Assembly: GCA_035551475.1 (NCBI GenBank)
Contig: DASZMX010000103.1
Coordinates: 1-64,000 of the forward strand
Length of the DNA: 64,000 nt
Reading direction: 5' to 3'
From: DASZMX01 sp035551475
GTDB taxonomy: Bacteria; Verrucomicrobiota; Verrucomicrobiia; Limisphaerales; Palsa-1400
Shown: in pieces, positions 40,867 through 50,173 of the stretch
Layout: every line of letters starts with the position of its first letter
Position numbering within the stretch: position 1 is the stretch's first letter
Notes under the pieces: generated by a model
Seen by the model: the letters and a program-made list of their open reading frames with translations, nothing else
Databases searched by the model: none
What the model was told of the DNA's origin: nothing
Translations under genes and position numbers: made by a program

Positions 40867-41757
40867 TTACAATGCGGAGCGCAAGCGGCCCGGCGCGCGC
40901 TCTGGAACGAGCGCGAGGAAAGCGCGCAACGCGGGGGACGAAGCGGCGGCGCGCCAAGCCACGTAAAGTTCAGCGGTGGGCGGATCGGTCAAAGGGCGAA
41001 ACACCACGCCGGCGTGCGGGAGGGATTGGAGGGATTCCGGAACAAGGGCGACGCCGCAACGGCTGGCGACCAGGCCGAGAATCGTGTAGCCGCGCTCGAC
41101 CATCTGCAAGTATTTCGGACGGACGCCCGCGCGCGCAAAGGCATCGGCGACATGACGCGAAGCGCCGGGATAGGTTTGGTCGGAGATGCCCAGGAAAAAA
41201 TCGCCGGATAATTTGGCGAGGGAAACTTTGGTTTGACGCGATTGGGGATGGCCTTGCGGGAGCGCGGCCACGAACGCGCAGTTTCCCACGGCTTGCCGCC
41301 GCAACCCGGGGGTTCCGGCTTCGTGCGCGAATCCGATAAAACCAGCGTCGAGCTTTTCGTCGAGGAGGGCGCGGGCTTGCTCCATCGGCGCCAGATCGAA
41401 AAGATGCGCGGCGGTATCCGGGTGTTGCCGGCGGAATTGCTGGAGCAAAGGCGGCACGAGCGAATGAAAAAGCCCCCAGATATAGCCAATGCGCAAGGCT
41501 TCGCCCTGTCGCGCCACGCGCATCGCCTGTTCGCTTTGGGCCAGGAGCGAGCGGGCTTCGGCCAGAAAGGCGCGGCCGGCCTCGGTGAGCTGAACACCGC
41601 GCGAGGACCGAAGCAAAAGCGCCACGCCCAATTCGTCTTCGAGCTGGCGGATTTGACGGCTCAAGGCGGGTTGGGCCACGCGCAAACGCACGGCGGCGCG
41701 GGTAAAATTTAACTCGGCGGCAACACACGCGAAGTAGCGCAAATGCCGAAGTTCCAT
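40867..41757 (-). CDS. LysR-family transcription regulator
   Basis: The 296-residue protein has the N-terminal wHTH (MELRHLRYFACVAAELNFTR, LRVAQPALSRQIRQLEDELG) and a periplasmic-binding-like effector domain (LRIGYIWGLFHSLVPPLL, PQGHPQSRQTKV, GLVASRCGVALVPESL). It is divergent from the aminotransferase gene with an 81-base gap, so it probably regulates that gene. The start is ATG 41757; a longer frame to 41859 is not conserved and would overlap the aminotransferase. Confidence 0.92.
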   Translation of the reverse strand: MELRHLRYFACVAAELNFTRAAVRLRVAQPALSRQIRQLEDELGVALLLRSSRGVQLTEAGRAFLAEARSLLAQSEQAMRVARQGEALRIGYIWGLFHSLVPPLLQQFRRQHPDTAAHLFDLAPMEQARALLDEKLDAGFIGFAHEAGTPGLRRQAVGNCAFVAALPQGHPQSRQTKVSLAKLSGDFFLGISDQTYPGASRHVADAFARAGVRPKYLQMVERGYTILGLVASRCGVALVPESLQSLPHAGVVFRPLTDPPTAELYVAWRAAASSPALRAFLALVPERAPGRLRSAL

Positions 41758-41838
41758 GGCGCGACTATGCCGCAAAGGCATGGGAGCGCAAACCAAGAAG
41801 TATTGGGCGGCCATCCCCGGCCGCCGTAAACTCGGCGC

Positions 41839-43011
41839 ATGACCATGGATTGGAGTCAACTATTTGCGCCGCGCGCACGCGACATGAGACCCAGCGCCTT
41901 GCGCCAGTTGCTCAAGGCCACGGCGCGCCCCGGCATGATCTCGTTCGCGGGCGGATTGCCGGATGCGGAATTATTTTCACTGGAACGCGTGCAAGCAGCC
42001 GTGGGCGCGGTTTTAAGCCGCGTGGGCGGACGGGCGCTGCAATACGGCGAAACCGAAGGCGTGGCCGAATTGCGGGATTGGATTGCGGCGCATTATTCGC
42101 GGGGCGCCTTGCACTTGACACGTGAAAACGTGCTGGTGACGACGGGCGCGCAACAGGCCCTCGATTTGGCCGGGCGCGTTTTGCTGGACGCGGGCGACCG
42201 CGTGGTGGTGGAAAATCCCACCTACATGGCGGCGCTGCTCGCGTGGCAGCCGTTGGGCGCCAACTTTCTTCCGGTTGGCGTCGATGCCGGCGGCATGAAA
42301 GTGGAGGAATTGCCGGCGCTCCTGGCGCAGCGCCCCAAAATGATTTACGTGATGCCGACGTTTCAGAATCCCACCGGCGTCACGTTGACGCGGAAACGGC
42401 GGGTAGAACTATTGCAATGCGGCGCGCCCGTGTTCGAGGATAACCCGTACGAAGAGCTGCGTTACGAAGGCGAGCGTTTGCCCAGCCTGCTGGAATTGGA
42501 TTCGGGCGCGCGGGTGTTTCAGGCGGGGACATTTTCCAAAACGCTGATGCCTGGCTTGCGCATAGGCTGGGTGATCGGCCCGCCGCCGTTGATCGAGCGC
42601 ATGGGACGCGCCAAGCAGGCAATGGATTTGCACACGAGCACGTTCAATCAGCATCTGGCGCTGGAGCTTCTGCAAACCGGCTACATGGAGGAATTCATTC
42701 CGCGCCTGCGGCAGGTTTATCGCGAACGCCGCGACGCGATGCTGGATGGGTTGGCGAAATATTTTCCGCCCGGCTCGACTTGGACAAAACCCGAAGGCGG
42801 CATGTTTATTTTCGTGACGTTGCCGGAAGGCATGGCGGCTGCCAAGTATTTGCCCCTGGCGCTCGAGCGCGATGTGGCTTTTGTGCCGGGCGAAGAATTT
42901 CACCTGCAAGGCGCGGGCCGGAATACGATGCGCCTGAATTTCACCAAAATGCCCGTGGCGGAAATCAAAACCGGCGTGCAACGGCTGGCGGAAGTTCTCG
43001 CCGGCGCTTAA
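41839..43011 (+). CDS. PLP-dependent aminotransferase, 2-aminoadipate/MocR-like fold type I
   Basis: The 390-residue enzyme shows MISFAGGLPDAELFS, LQYGETEGVAELRDWIA, TTGAQQALDLAGRVLLDAGD, NPTGVTLTRKRR and the Schiff-base lysine in GTFSKTLMPGLRIGWV, with the substrate-binding NTMRLNFT near the end. The family includes LysN and aromatic/branched aminotransferases, so the substrate is not clear. Relative to other members a few residues are missing after NPTGVTLTRKRRVELLQ (CGAPVFEDNPY follows directly). The stop codon TTAA is shared with the convergent thioredoxin gene. Confidence 0.88.
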   Translation: MTMDWSQLFAPRARDMRPSALRQLLKATARPGMISFAGGLPDAELFSLERVQAAVGAVLSRVGGRALQYGETEGVAELRDWIAAHYSRGALHLTRENVLVTTGAQQALDLAGRVLLDAGDRVVVENPTYMAALLAWQPLGANFLPVGVDAGGMKVEELPALLAQRPKMIYVMPTFQNPTGVTLTRKRRVELLQCGAPVFEDNPYEELRYEGERLPSLLELDSGARVFQAGTFSKTLMPGLRIGWVIGPPPLIERMGRAKQAMDLHTSTFNQHLALELLQTGYMEEFIPRLRQVYRERRDAMLDGLAKYFPPGSTWTKPEGGMFIFVTLPEGMAAAKYLPLALERDVAFVPGEEFHLQGAGRNTMRLNFTKMPVAEIKTGVQRLAEVLAGA

Positions 43012-43739
43012 TGCATGGTCAACTCTTCGGTGCGGCCTTCCCATTCCACCGTGACGCGGTCTGGCATGATTTTTACCACCTTCATGCCGCGAACCGATTC
43101 GCCTTCGCTGCATTGGTGTCCGCCCAGCACGACGGAGGGATTGGCTCGCGCATAAAGTATTCCCTGCAATTTGGGCGCGTCATTCGCCGCCCCATGCAGC
43201 GCCACGGGAGGTTTGGCGACCGCGACGTTTGGGCTCGGCATCGGCGCGGGCTGCGAAGGCACGGTCGCCACCGCGGTTGCCGGCGCGGGCAAGCCCAAAG
43301 CCATGCGGGCGCGATTGATGGGCGCGATCACGCCGTACGGGCCGCCCTCCACATATCCTTCCTGTCGCCAAACCACTTTTCCCGCCGGACTCAATAAAAC
43401 CAAGGTGGGAAAACCCGACACGCCGAATTTGGATTTCATCGCGCGATTGGCCGCTTTCAAATCCCCCGCCAGCTCGCGTCGCTGCGGAAAATCAACCACC
43501 AGTGTCACCAAATATTTAGACGCGTAATCCAGAAATTCCGGTTTGCCCAAAGCCTCCGCATCCAGCTTCATGCACCACCCGCACCAATCCGACCCCGTGA
43601 AATCCAGCAGCACCAGCTTCTTTTCCTGGGCGGCCTTCTCCAACGCTTGCGCCAGCCGCGGCGGCGGCGGCTGAAGCTTGGCATAAATCACATAGCCGGC
43701 CATGGCGGCCAACGCCAGGCCCAGCGCCAGTTTTTTCAT
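43008..43739 (-). CDS. Thioredoxin-domain protein fused to a PilP/GspC-like C-terminus
   Basis: The 243-residue membrane-anchored protein has an N-terminal helix (MKKLALGLALAAMAGYVIYA), a thioredoxin fold with the active CGWC at 53-56 and the cis-proline segment VSGFPTLVLL, a Pro/Ala linker at about 160-185, and a C-terminal strand-rich tail LQGILYARANPSVVLGGHQC, KVVKIMPDRVTVEWEGRTEELTM that resembles the inner-membrane secretin-assembly domain of PilP or GspC. The domain fusion is unusual. It is likely periplasmic disulfide chemistry; the partner is unknown. Confidence 0.78.
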   Translation of the reverse strand: MKKLALGLALAAMAGYVIYAKLQPPPPRLAQALEKAAQEKKLVLLDFTGSDWCGWCMKLDAEALGKPEFLDYASKYLVTLVVDFPQRRELAGDLKAANRAMKSKFGVSGFPTLVLLSPAGKVVWRQEGYVEGGPYGVIAPINRARMALGLPAPATAVATVPSQPAPMPSPNVAVAKPPVALHGAANDAPKLQGILYARANPSVVLGGHQCSEGESVRGMKVVKIMPDRVTVEWEGRTEELTMH

Positions 43740-43837
43740 TCTACATCTATATCGGCTGAATTCGGTTTATATCAAGCGCCGCGACGTTCCACCGGCCTCG
43801 TCTTGCCATGGAATGTTTGACAAGCAATCGGATTGTC

Positions 43838-45073
43838 TCACTGCGGGATAGTAAAACGAAAGGTTGTCCCGTGCTGCAATTCACTTTCGACCGTGATCGC
43901 GCCGCCGTGCGCCTCCACGGCGAGTTTGCAGAAAGGCAAGCCCAGCCCAGTGGATACCTTGCCGAGTTTTCTAAGCGCGCTTTGACCGTATTTCTCGAAA
44001 ATTTTGCCGCAGGATTCAGGAGCAATGCCACAGCCGGTGTCAGCGATCTCGAAAAGGATGTTTCCATCAGCGGGCCGGGCCCGGACGGTGACAGTTCCGC
44101 CTTTGGGGGTGTGTTGCACCGCGTTGCTGAGAAGGTTGACGAGCACGCGATGAAGTTTATTGCCGTCGGCGCGGATATTAGGCACATCGGGCGCAACTTC
44201 GACGCGCAAGGTCACACCCGCTTCCTCCGCCAGCGCCGCAATGCGCGCGCAAGCCCGTTCAGCCAAGGTTCGGGGAGAACATTCAGTCAAATTCAGATTC
44301 AGCTTTCCCGCCTCCGCTTTGCTGACGTCGAGAATTTCGCTGATCATGGCAAGCAGAGCGTCTGCTCCTTCCAGCGCGATGCTCAGAGTCTGGCGGGGGC
44401 CCGCCTCCATCTTGGGATTGCAGCTAAGCGATTCCAGCGTCAGCGACAGCGCCCCCAACGGGTTGCGCAAGTCATGCACCAGCATATGCACCAGTTCGTC
44501 CCGTTGCATCTCCAGCGTGCGCAGCGCCATAAAATTAGCCTGAAACTCCCGCGCGACGATTCGGAGCTCGATCTCGGACATCACCGTGAAGGCAATTTCC
44601 TGTAGAATCTTCACCTCGCGCTCACTCCAGACACGCGGCGCGGCGTCGATCGCGCAAAACGATCCCAAGGTCTGGCCATTGGGAGCTGTCAGCGGCACGC
44701 CCAAATAAGCAATGACGTTGTAATCGCGCACCGCCAGATTGTGGCGCAAGGTGGGATGCTCGCGGGCGTCCGCCACCACCAGCGGCTCGGCCATCCCCAC
44801 CACGTATTGACAGAACGAATGGGACAACGGGGTTTGCCGCGCGGTGGCCAGCGGTTCGCTCAACCCAAACTGGCTCTTGAAGAACTGGCGGGCGGCGTCC
44901 ACCAGGGTAATCGTCGAAACGGGCGCGCCCAGAATACTGCTCGCCAGTCGCGTGAGTCGGTCGAAGGTCTCCTCAGGCGGGCTGTCCAGCAGCCCGGTGG
45001 CAACGAGCGCGTCCAGGCGCTTGGGGTCGGCGAGATTCGGCGCGGCAATGGCTGTTCCGTTATTCCCCATCAA
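43838..45073 (-). CDS. GAF-domain soluble sensor histidine kinase
   Basis: The 411-residue kinase has no membrane segment. Residues 20-170 form a GAF domain (DRLTRLASSILGAPVSTI, LSHSFCQYVV, IAYLGVPLTAPNGQTLGSFC). The H-box is LVHDLRNPLGAL with His200, and the ATPase region shows LLSNAVQHTPKGG, FEIADTGCGIAP and GLGLPFCKLAVEAHGG. The N-terminal DSPPEETFDRLTRLA lead is typical of phytochrome-like GAF kinases. No response regulator gene is adjacent. ATGs at 45073 and 45070 are both possible. Confidence 0.9.
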   Translation of the reverse strand: MMGNNGTAIAAPNLADPKRLDALVATGLLDSPPEETFDRLTRLASSILGAPVSTITLVDAARQFFKSQFGLSEPLATARQTPLSHSFCQYVVGMAEPLVVADAREHPTLRHNLAVRDYNVIAYLGVPLTAPNGQTLGSFCAIDAAPRVWSEREVKILQEIAFTVMSEIELRIVAREFQANFMALRTLEMQRDELVHMLVHDLRNPLGALSLTLESLSCNPKMEAGPRQTLSIALEGADALLAMISEILDVSKAEAGKLNLNLTECSPRTLAERACARIAALAEEAGVTLRVEVAPDVPNIRADGNKLHRVLVNLLSNAVQHTPKGGTVTVRARPADGNILFEIADTGCGIAPESCGKIFEKYGQSALRKLGKVSTGLGLPFCKLAVEAHGGAITVESELQHGTTFRFTIPQ

Positions 45074-45142
45074 TAGTCAGTTGAACGCACGGAACCTAAC
45101 GGATCAACCAGCGGCTGTCAATTATCAGGGCCGACGAAGGAA

Positions 45143-45218
45143 TGGAGCCAGTTGCCGGATTTGAACCGGCGACCCACGCTTTACGAAAGCGTTGCTCTAC
45201 CAACTGAGCTAAACTGGC
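45143..45218 (-). tRNA. tRNA-Thr (anticodon CGT)
   Basis: On the minus strand the acceptor GCCAGTT (45218-45212) pairs with AACTGGC (45153-45147), followed by discriminator T and encoded CCA. The anticodon stem ACGCT/AGCGT encloses TTCGTAA, so the anticodon is CGT. The T-arm GGTTCAAATCC is canonical. 76 bases. Confidence 0.96.
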
Positions 45219-45282
45219 ATCCTCGAACTGGAAGCGTAAAAGCGCGGCGGCATGGTGGCAAGAAATAACTTGTCAAGACTGT

Positions 45283-47886
45283 TTATTTTTCGCGCTGAAA
45301 TTTCAGGGCGTCGCCGGGGGCGGTGACGGTGATGCGGTCGCCGGTTTTGAATTCGCCGTCGAGCAATTTCATGGCGAGCGGGTCGAGCAGGCTTTCCTGA
45401 ATGGCGCGTTTGAGCGGACGGGCGCCGAATTGCGGATCGTATCCTTCCTTGGCCAGGAACTTGGCGGCGGCGGCATCAACTTCCAGGGTCAGGCCGCGGC
45501 CAGCCAGGCGCGCTTGCACCTGCCGCAACTGCACGGCGACGATGGCGGACAATTGTTTCTCGTCCAAGCTGTGGAAGATGATGATGTCGTCGATGCGGTT
45601 CAGGAATTCCGGGCGGAAATGCGCTTTCAATTCCGTGCGCACCAATTGTTCCACGCGCGTTTGCTCCTTCACGGAAATGGCGCCGCCGGCGAACGCCTCC
45701 TGAATGATGGGCGAGCCGATGTTGCTCGTGAGAATGATAATCGTGTTCTTGAAATCAATGGTTCTCCCCTGCCCGTCCGTTAATCGGCCGTCATCGAGAA
45801 CCTGCAAAAGCACGTTGAAAACATCGTGATGCGCTTTTTCAATTTCGTCGAAGAGGACCACGCTGTAGGGGCGGCGCCGCACGGCCTCGCTTAACTGGCC
45901 GCCTTCCTCGTACCCGACGTAGCCCGGCGGCGCGCCGATCAGACGGGCGACCGTGTGGCGCTCCATGTATTCGCTCATATCGATGCGAATCATGGCGGCT
46001 TCATCGTCAAACAAAAATTCCGCGAGCGCCCGAGCCAGTTCGGTTTTTCCCACGCCGGTGGGCCCAAGAAAAATGAACCAACCGATGGGCCGGTTGGGAT
46101 CCTGCAAGCCGCTGCGCGCGCGCCGCACGGCGTTGGACACGGATTTGATCGCCTCTTCCTGGCCAATCACACGCTCGCCGAGGCGCGCCTCCATGCGCAC
46201 GAGTTTTTCGCGCTCACCCTCGAGCATCCGGCTGACGGGCACGCTCGTCCAGGTGGAGACGACGTTGGCGATATCTTCCTCGGTGACTTCTTCTTTCAGG
46301 AGGCGCTTGCCTTCGCGCCGATTGAATTCCTTTTGCATGTCAGCCAGCTTTTTTTCCAACTCCGGGATGCGCCCATATTGAATTTGCGCGGCGGCATTCA
46401 GATCGCCGGAGCGCTGGGCGGCGTCCATTTTCTGGCGCGCCTCCTCCAATTGCCCGGTCACAATCGCCAGGGCGTTGATCGAGGCTTTTTCATTTTGCCA
46501 TTGCGCCTTGAGCTGCGCGGATTGCTCCTTCAAATTCGCCAGGTCGCGCTCGATGCGTTGGAGACGCTCGCGCGAAGCTTCATCCTTCTCCTTGCGCAAG
46601 GCGGTTTGCTCAATTTCCAACTGCATGATGCGCCGCTCCAAATGATCGATTTCCACCGGCATGGAATCCAACTCCATGCGCAGACGCGAGGCCGCCTCGT
46701 CCATCAAATCCACCGCTTTATCCGGCAAAAACCGGTCGGTGATATAACGTTGCGACAGCGTCGCCGCCGCCACCAAGGCCGAGTCAAGAATATGAATTCC
46801 ATGATGCACCTCGTAGCGCTCCTTCAGCCCGCGCAGGATGGCAATGGTTTCCTCCACGCTCGGCTCGCCGACCATCACCGGTTGAAAGCGCCGTTCCAGC
46901 GCGGGATCCTTCTCGATGTACTTGCGGTATTCATCAAGCGTGGTGGCGCCGATGCAGCGCAATTCGCCGCGGGCCAATTGCGGCTTGAGCATGTTGGAGG
47001 CGTCGTTGCCGCCCTCCGCCGCGCCGGCGCCGACAATGGTGTGCAACTCGTCGATAAAAAGCAGGACGCGCCCTTCGCTGGCGGTGACCTCTTTCAAAAA
47101 CGCCTTCAGCCGATCCTCAAATTCCCCGCGATACTTGGCGCCGGCGATCATCGCCCCGATGTCCATCGCCACCACGCGTTTGTTTTTCAGCGACTCCGGG
47201 ACATCGCCGCTGACAATGCGCCGCGCCAATCCCTCCACAATCGCCGTCTTGCCGGTGCCCGGTTCGCCGATGAGCGCCGGATTATTTTTCGTGCGGCGTG
47301 TCAAGACTTGCATCACGCGCCGGATTTCCTCGTTGCGGCCAATCACCGGGTCAATTTTTCCCGCCGCCGCCAGGGCGGTGAGGTCGCGCCCGTATTTTTC
47401 GAGCGCCTGGAATTTGTCCTCCGGGTTCGGGTCCGTCACGCGCTGATTGCCGCGCAATTCGGCCAGCGCCTTCAACACCGCGTCGCGCGTCACATGCTGC
47501 GCCTGAAAAATCTTTTTGACCGCCGGGCCGCCCTGGTCAATCAAACCCAGGAATAAATGTTCGGCGCCGACATATTCATCGTGCAATTTCCGCGCCTCCT
47601 CGGCGGCGGCGTCGAGGGTCTTTTTAAACGCGGCGCTCGAATACAAATCCGACGCTCCGCCCTGCACCTTTACTTTCCGCCCCAGTTCCTGCTCCACGGC
47701 CGACGCCATGGCGGCGGCGGGCGCGCCCAATTTTTGCAACAGGGGCGGCACCAGGCTTTCGCCCTGGGCCAGCAACGCGGCCAAAAGATGCTCCGTGTCC
47801 AGTTCCTGATGGGAATGCCGCCGCGCCACTTCCTGCGAAGCCTTCAGCGCTTCCTGCGCCTTGATCGTCAATTTATCCATGTCCAT
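45283..47886 (-). CDS. clpB: ClpB disaggregase
   Basis: The 867-residue AAA+ chaperone has the N-domain (LTIKAQEALKASQEVARRHS), NBD1 (Walker A GEPGTGKTAIVEG, Walker B LLFIDELHTIVGAG), the coiled-coil middle domain (about 400-530) that distinguishes ClpB from ClpA/ClpC, and NBD2 (LGPTGVGKTELARALAEFLF, VLFDEIEKAHHDVFN). With DnaK it resolubilises aggregates. No CIRCE operator was found upstream. Start ATG at 47886, with another in-frame ATG at 47880. Confidence 0.97.
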   Translation of the reverse strand: MDMDKLTIKAQEALKASQEVARRHSHQELDTEHLLAALLAQGESLVPPLLQKLGAPAAAMASAVEQELGRKVKVQGGASDLYSSAAFKKTLDAAAEEARKLHDEYVGAEHLFLGLIDQGGPAVKKIFQAQHVTRDAVLKALAELRGNQRVTDPNPEDKFQALEKYGRDLTALAAAGKIDPVIGRNEEIRRVMQVLTRRTKNNPALIGEPGTGKTAIVEGLARRIVSGDVPESLKNKRVVAMDIGAMIAGAKYRGEFEDRLKAFLKEVTASEGRVLLFIDELHTIVGAGAAEGGNDASNMLKPQLARGELRCIGATTLDEYRKYIEKDPALERRFQPVMVGEPSVEETIAILRGLKERYEVHHGIHILDSALVAAATLSQRYITDRFLPDKAVDLMDEAASRLRMELDSMPVEIDHLERRIMQLEIEQTALRKEKDEASRERLQRIERDLANLKEQSAQLKAQWQNEKASINALAIVTGQLEEARQKMDAAQRSGDLNAAAQIQYGRIPELEKKLADMQKEFNRREGKRLLKEEVTEEDIANVVSTWTSVPVSRMLEGEREKLVRMEARLGERVIGQEEAIKSVSNAVRRARSGLQDPNRPIGWFIFLGPTGVGKTELARALAEFLFDDEAAMIRIDMSEYMERHTVARLIGAPPGYVGYEEGGQLSEAVRRRPYSVVLFDEIEKAHHDVFNVLLQVLDDGRLTDGQGRTIDFKNTIIILTSNIGSPIIQEAFAGGAISVKEQTRVEQLVRTELKAHFRPEFLNRIDDIIIFHSLDEKQLSAIVAVQLRQVQARLAGRGLTLEVDAAAAKFLAKEGYDPQFGARPLKRAIQESLLDPLAMKLLDGEFKTGDRITVTAPGDALKFQREK

Positions 47887-48109
47887 ATTCTAAAATTCTA
47901 CCGCTGCGGCCCGCTGTCAACTTCGCGGAAAAAGGGTGATTTCTCCCCGTAAAAAAATTTTCCCGAAAGTTATTGCCAAAAAGCGCGGTTGTCATAGGAT
48001 GCACGCAGATGGTCGGAATCAGCGGCGTCAGCGTGAAAAATTGACCATTTCATTCCTCCACGTGGCGCCGAAGGACACGGCTGTATTGTAGCCGCGGCGA
48101 AGACTTTTA

Positions 48110-48820
48110 ATGAACGTTCCCGTCGGAATCATTGCGGAGACGCAACTTCAGTATGTTTGGGGCCGAGCCACCATTGAGGCGCGGTTCATCATTTTCTTTT
48201 TGTCAGTGGTCTCCGTCGTGGCCTGGTACATGATGGTGTCCAAACACCTGCAAATGAGCCGGGCGAAAAAGCTCAACCTCTTTTTTGAATCGGAATTTCG
48301 AAAGCAAAAACACGTTCTGGAAGTCTTCGATCGGCGGCTGCAAGTCAACGGCTGCCCCATGTTCGCCGTTTATCAGGAAGGCTGCGTGGAGTTGGATGCC
48401 CGCCTCAAAAACGAAACCGGTGATGGCCGCAAACGCTACGTCTCGCTCAAAAGCATGGAGCACATCAAGCGCACCCTCGAAGGCGCCGTGGCGCGTGAAT
48501 CGCTGAAACTCGAATCCGGCCTCATCCTGCTCGCCATTGCCGTCAGCGGCGCGCCGTTCCTGGGTCTGCTCGGAACGGTGTGGGGCGTGATGGACACGTT
48601 TGCGCAAGTCGGCCAGATGGGCCGCGCGGATTTGCCCACGATGGCGCCGGGCGTTTCGGCGGCGCTGATCACGACGGTCGCGGGGCTGCTGGTGGCCATT
48701 CCGTCCATGTTCGCCTATAATTGGCTCGTCCACACCTTGCGCGTGCGCACGGTCGAGCTGGATAATTTCGCGCAGGAATTCGTCTCCAAAATGGAAACGG
48801 AATACCTCAAAGAAGAATGA
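48110..48820 (+). CDS. tolQ: TolQ/ExbB-type proton channel
   Basis: The 236-residue inner-membrane protein has a helix at about 26-44 (RFIIFFLSVVSVVAWYMMV) and two more after a long cytoplasmic loop: LILLAIAVSGAPFLGLLGTV at about 142-161 and APGVSAALITTVAGLLVAIPS near 182-202. The GLLGTVWGV and TTVAGLLVAIP motifs are MotA/TolQ/ExbB signatures. As the first gene of tolQ-tolR-tolA-tolB-pal it supplies the proton-driven force for outer-membrane constriction. Confidence 0.93.
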   Translation: MNVPVGIIAETQLQYVWGRATIEARFIIFFLSVVSVVAWYMMVSKHLQMSRAKKLNLFFESEFRKQKHVLEVFDRRLQVNGCPMFAVYQEGCVELDARLKNETGDGRKRYVSLKSMEHIKRTLEGAVARESLKLESGLILLAIAVSGAPFLGLLGTVWGVMDTFAQVGQMGRADLPTMAPGVSAALITTVAGLLVAIPSMFAYNWLVHTLRVRTVELDNFAQEFVSKMETEYLKEE

Positions 48821-48827
48821 TTCGCCG

Positions 48828-49253
48828 ATGCGCCGTTTTTCCCAACGCAATTCGCTGGTGACGTTGAATGAAATCAACATCACGCCGCTGTTGGATTTGG
48901 CGTTCGTGCTGCTGATCATCTTCGTCATCACGCGCCCGTTGCTGGAGCAGAACGTCACGCTGCAATTGCCGCAAAACATGGGCAAGCCCGACACGCGCAC
49001 GACCGACCGCAACAATATCCGCGTGGTGGAAGTCACGCCGCAGGGCGATTATTTTCTCAACGGCAAACACTTCAACATCAGTCAACTCGAAATCGAGCTG
49101 CGCCGCGCGTTTGACCGCAATCCCAAGTTGATTGTCGATATCCGCGCCGACAAACGCACCCAATGGGACCGCGTCCTGGCCGTGCTGGACGCCTGCATGC
49201 GCAATCACATCACGCAATTCACCGCGCGCACCGCGCCGCTGGAGCACAAATGA
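48828..49253 (+). CDS. tolR: TolR/ExbD-type protein
   Basis: The 141-residue protein has a single N-terminal helix with the functional aspartate in ITPLLDLAFVLLIIFVI and a periplasmic domain (RVVEVTPQGDYFLNGKHFNI, LIVDIRADKRTQWDRVLAVL). It follows tolQ by seven bases and its stop overlaps the tolA start (ATGA). It forms the stator complex with TolQ. Confidence 0.92.
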   Translation: MRRFSQRNSLVTLNEINITPLLDLAFVLLIIFVITRPLLEQNVTLQLPQNMGKPDTRTTDRNNIRVVEVTPQGDYFLNGKHFNISQLEIELRRAFDRNPKLIVDIRADKRTQWDRVLAVLDACMRNHITQFTARTAPLEHK

Positions 49254-50173
49254 CGCGCGCCCAAAAAAAGTGCATGGCTTTTTCGTTGGGGATGCATTCC
49301 TTGCTGGCGATCATTTTGATTGGCGGGGCTGCGTTCGAGTCCACGCCGCGCACCGTCAATGTGGCGACGCTGACCATGCTGCCGGCCAACATTCTTGACA
49401 CGCCGGGCGTGGGCGGCGGCTCTCCCAATGCCGTTCCGCCGCCGCCGCAGCCGGCGCCAGCCGCGCCCCCGGAAGTTCAACCAATCGCTCCGCCGCGGCC
49501 GCTGCCGCAAACGCCGCCGCCGCAGCCCGCCATTTCCAAGCCAGCGCCGCCAAAACCTGTTAAACTGCCGGAGCCCAAACCGATCGAACGCGAAATTCCT
49601 GAACCGGCGCCGCACGCGCTTTTGCCCGCCCCGAAACCCGCCAGGAAAACCCACGAAGTGCAGGTCGATTACACGCCCTACAACGCTTCCGCCAACAAAG
49701 TCAAAAAGCCGAAGACCGACGAAAACGACGAAGCGGCCGCCAACGCCGCCGCTGCCGCGTCGGCTGCGCGCGCGGAAGCTCGCCGCCAAAAAGCATTTCG
49801 CCAGGCGTTGGCTTCCTTGGATTCAGGCCTCACCTCCAAAGCTTCCTCCCGCTCGGCGCCGGAGGACAATCCGGGCGAAGGCGGCCCCTCGTTTGCCGAT
49901 TACGGCTCGGTGGTGCGCAGCATTTACGACGGCAAATGGATGCGCCCGGATAATGTCGCCAATAAATTTGCGATCACGCGGGTGAAGATTGTGGTGGCGC
50001 ACGACGGCGCCATCATGTCCGCCGAAATCGTCGGCCCGTCCGGTGAAAGCGTGGTGGACAAATCCGTCGAGCGCGCGCTCCGCGCCGTTTCGAGCCTCCC
50101 GGAATTTCCCCATGGCGCCACCGATTCCCAACGCACTTTTTACATCAACTTTAACCTGCATGCGGATGAATAG
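49250..50173 (+). CDS. tolA: TolA/TonB-like periplasm-spanning protein
   Basis: The 307-residue protein has an N-terminal anchor helix (MAFSLGMHSLLAIILIGGAAF), a long Pro-rich stretch (about 60-150), an Ala/Lys/Arg-rich helical region (about 165-205) and a C-terminal TonB/TolA domain (SFADYGSVVRSIYDGKWMRP, RALRAVSSLPEFPHG). The DVNVATL sequence and Pro-rich spacing look more TonB-like, but the position between tolR and tolB gives the TolA role. The ATG at 49250 overlaps the tolR stop. Confidence 0.85.
   Translation: MTRAQKKCMAFSLGMHSLLAIILIGGAAFESTPRTVNVATLTMLPANILDTPGVGGGSPNAVPPPPQPAPAAPPEVQPIAPPRPLPQTPPPQPAISKPAPPKPVKLPEPKPIEREIPEPAPHALLPAPKPARKTHEVQVDYTPYNASANKVKKPKTDENDEAAANAAAAASAARAEARRQKAFRQALASLDSGLTSKASSRSAPEDNPGEGGPSFADYGSVVRSIYDGKWMRPDNVANKFAITRVKIVVAHDGAIMSAEIVGPSGESVVDKSVERALRAVSSLPEFPHGATDSQRTFYINFNLHADE

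Noticed and set aside
45955..47556. 533-residue plus-strand ORF opposite clpB
   Set aside because: Composition (Arg, His, Gln rich) and lack of motifs mark it as an antisense shadow of clpB, whose frame has complete AAA+ motifs.
47887..48109. Possible CIRCE or heat-shock operator upstream of clpB
   Set aside because: No TTAGCACTC-N9-GAGTGCTAA repeat or convincing heat-shock promoter is present.
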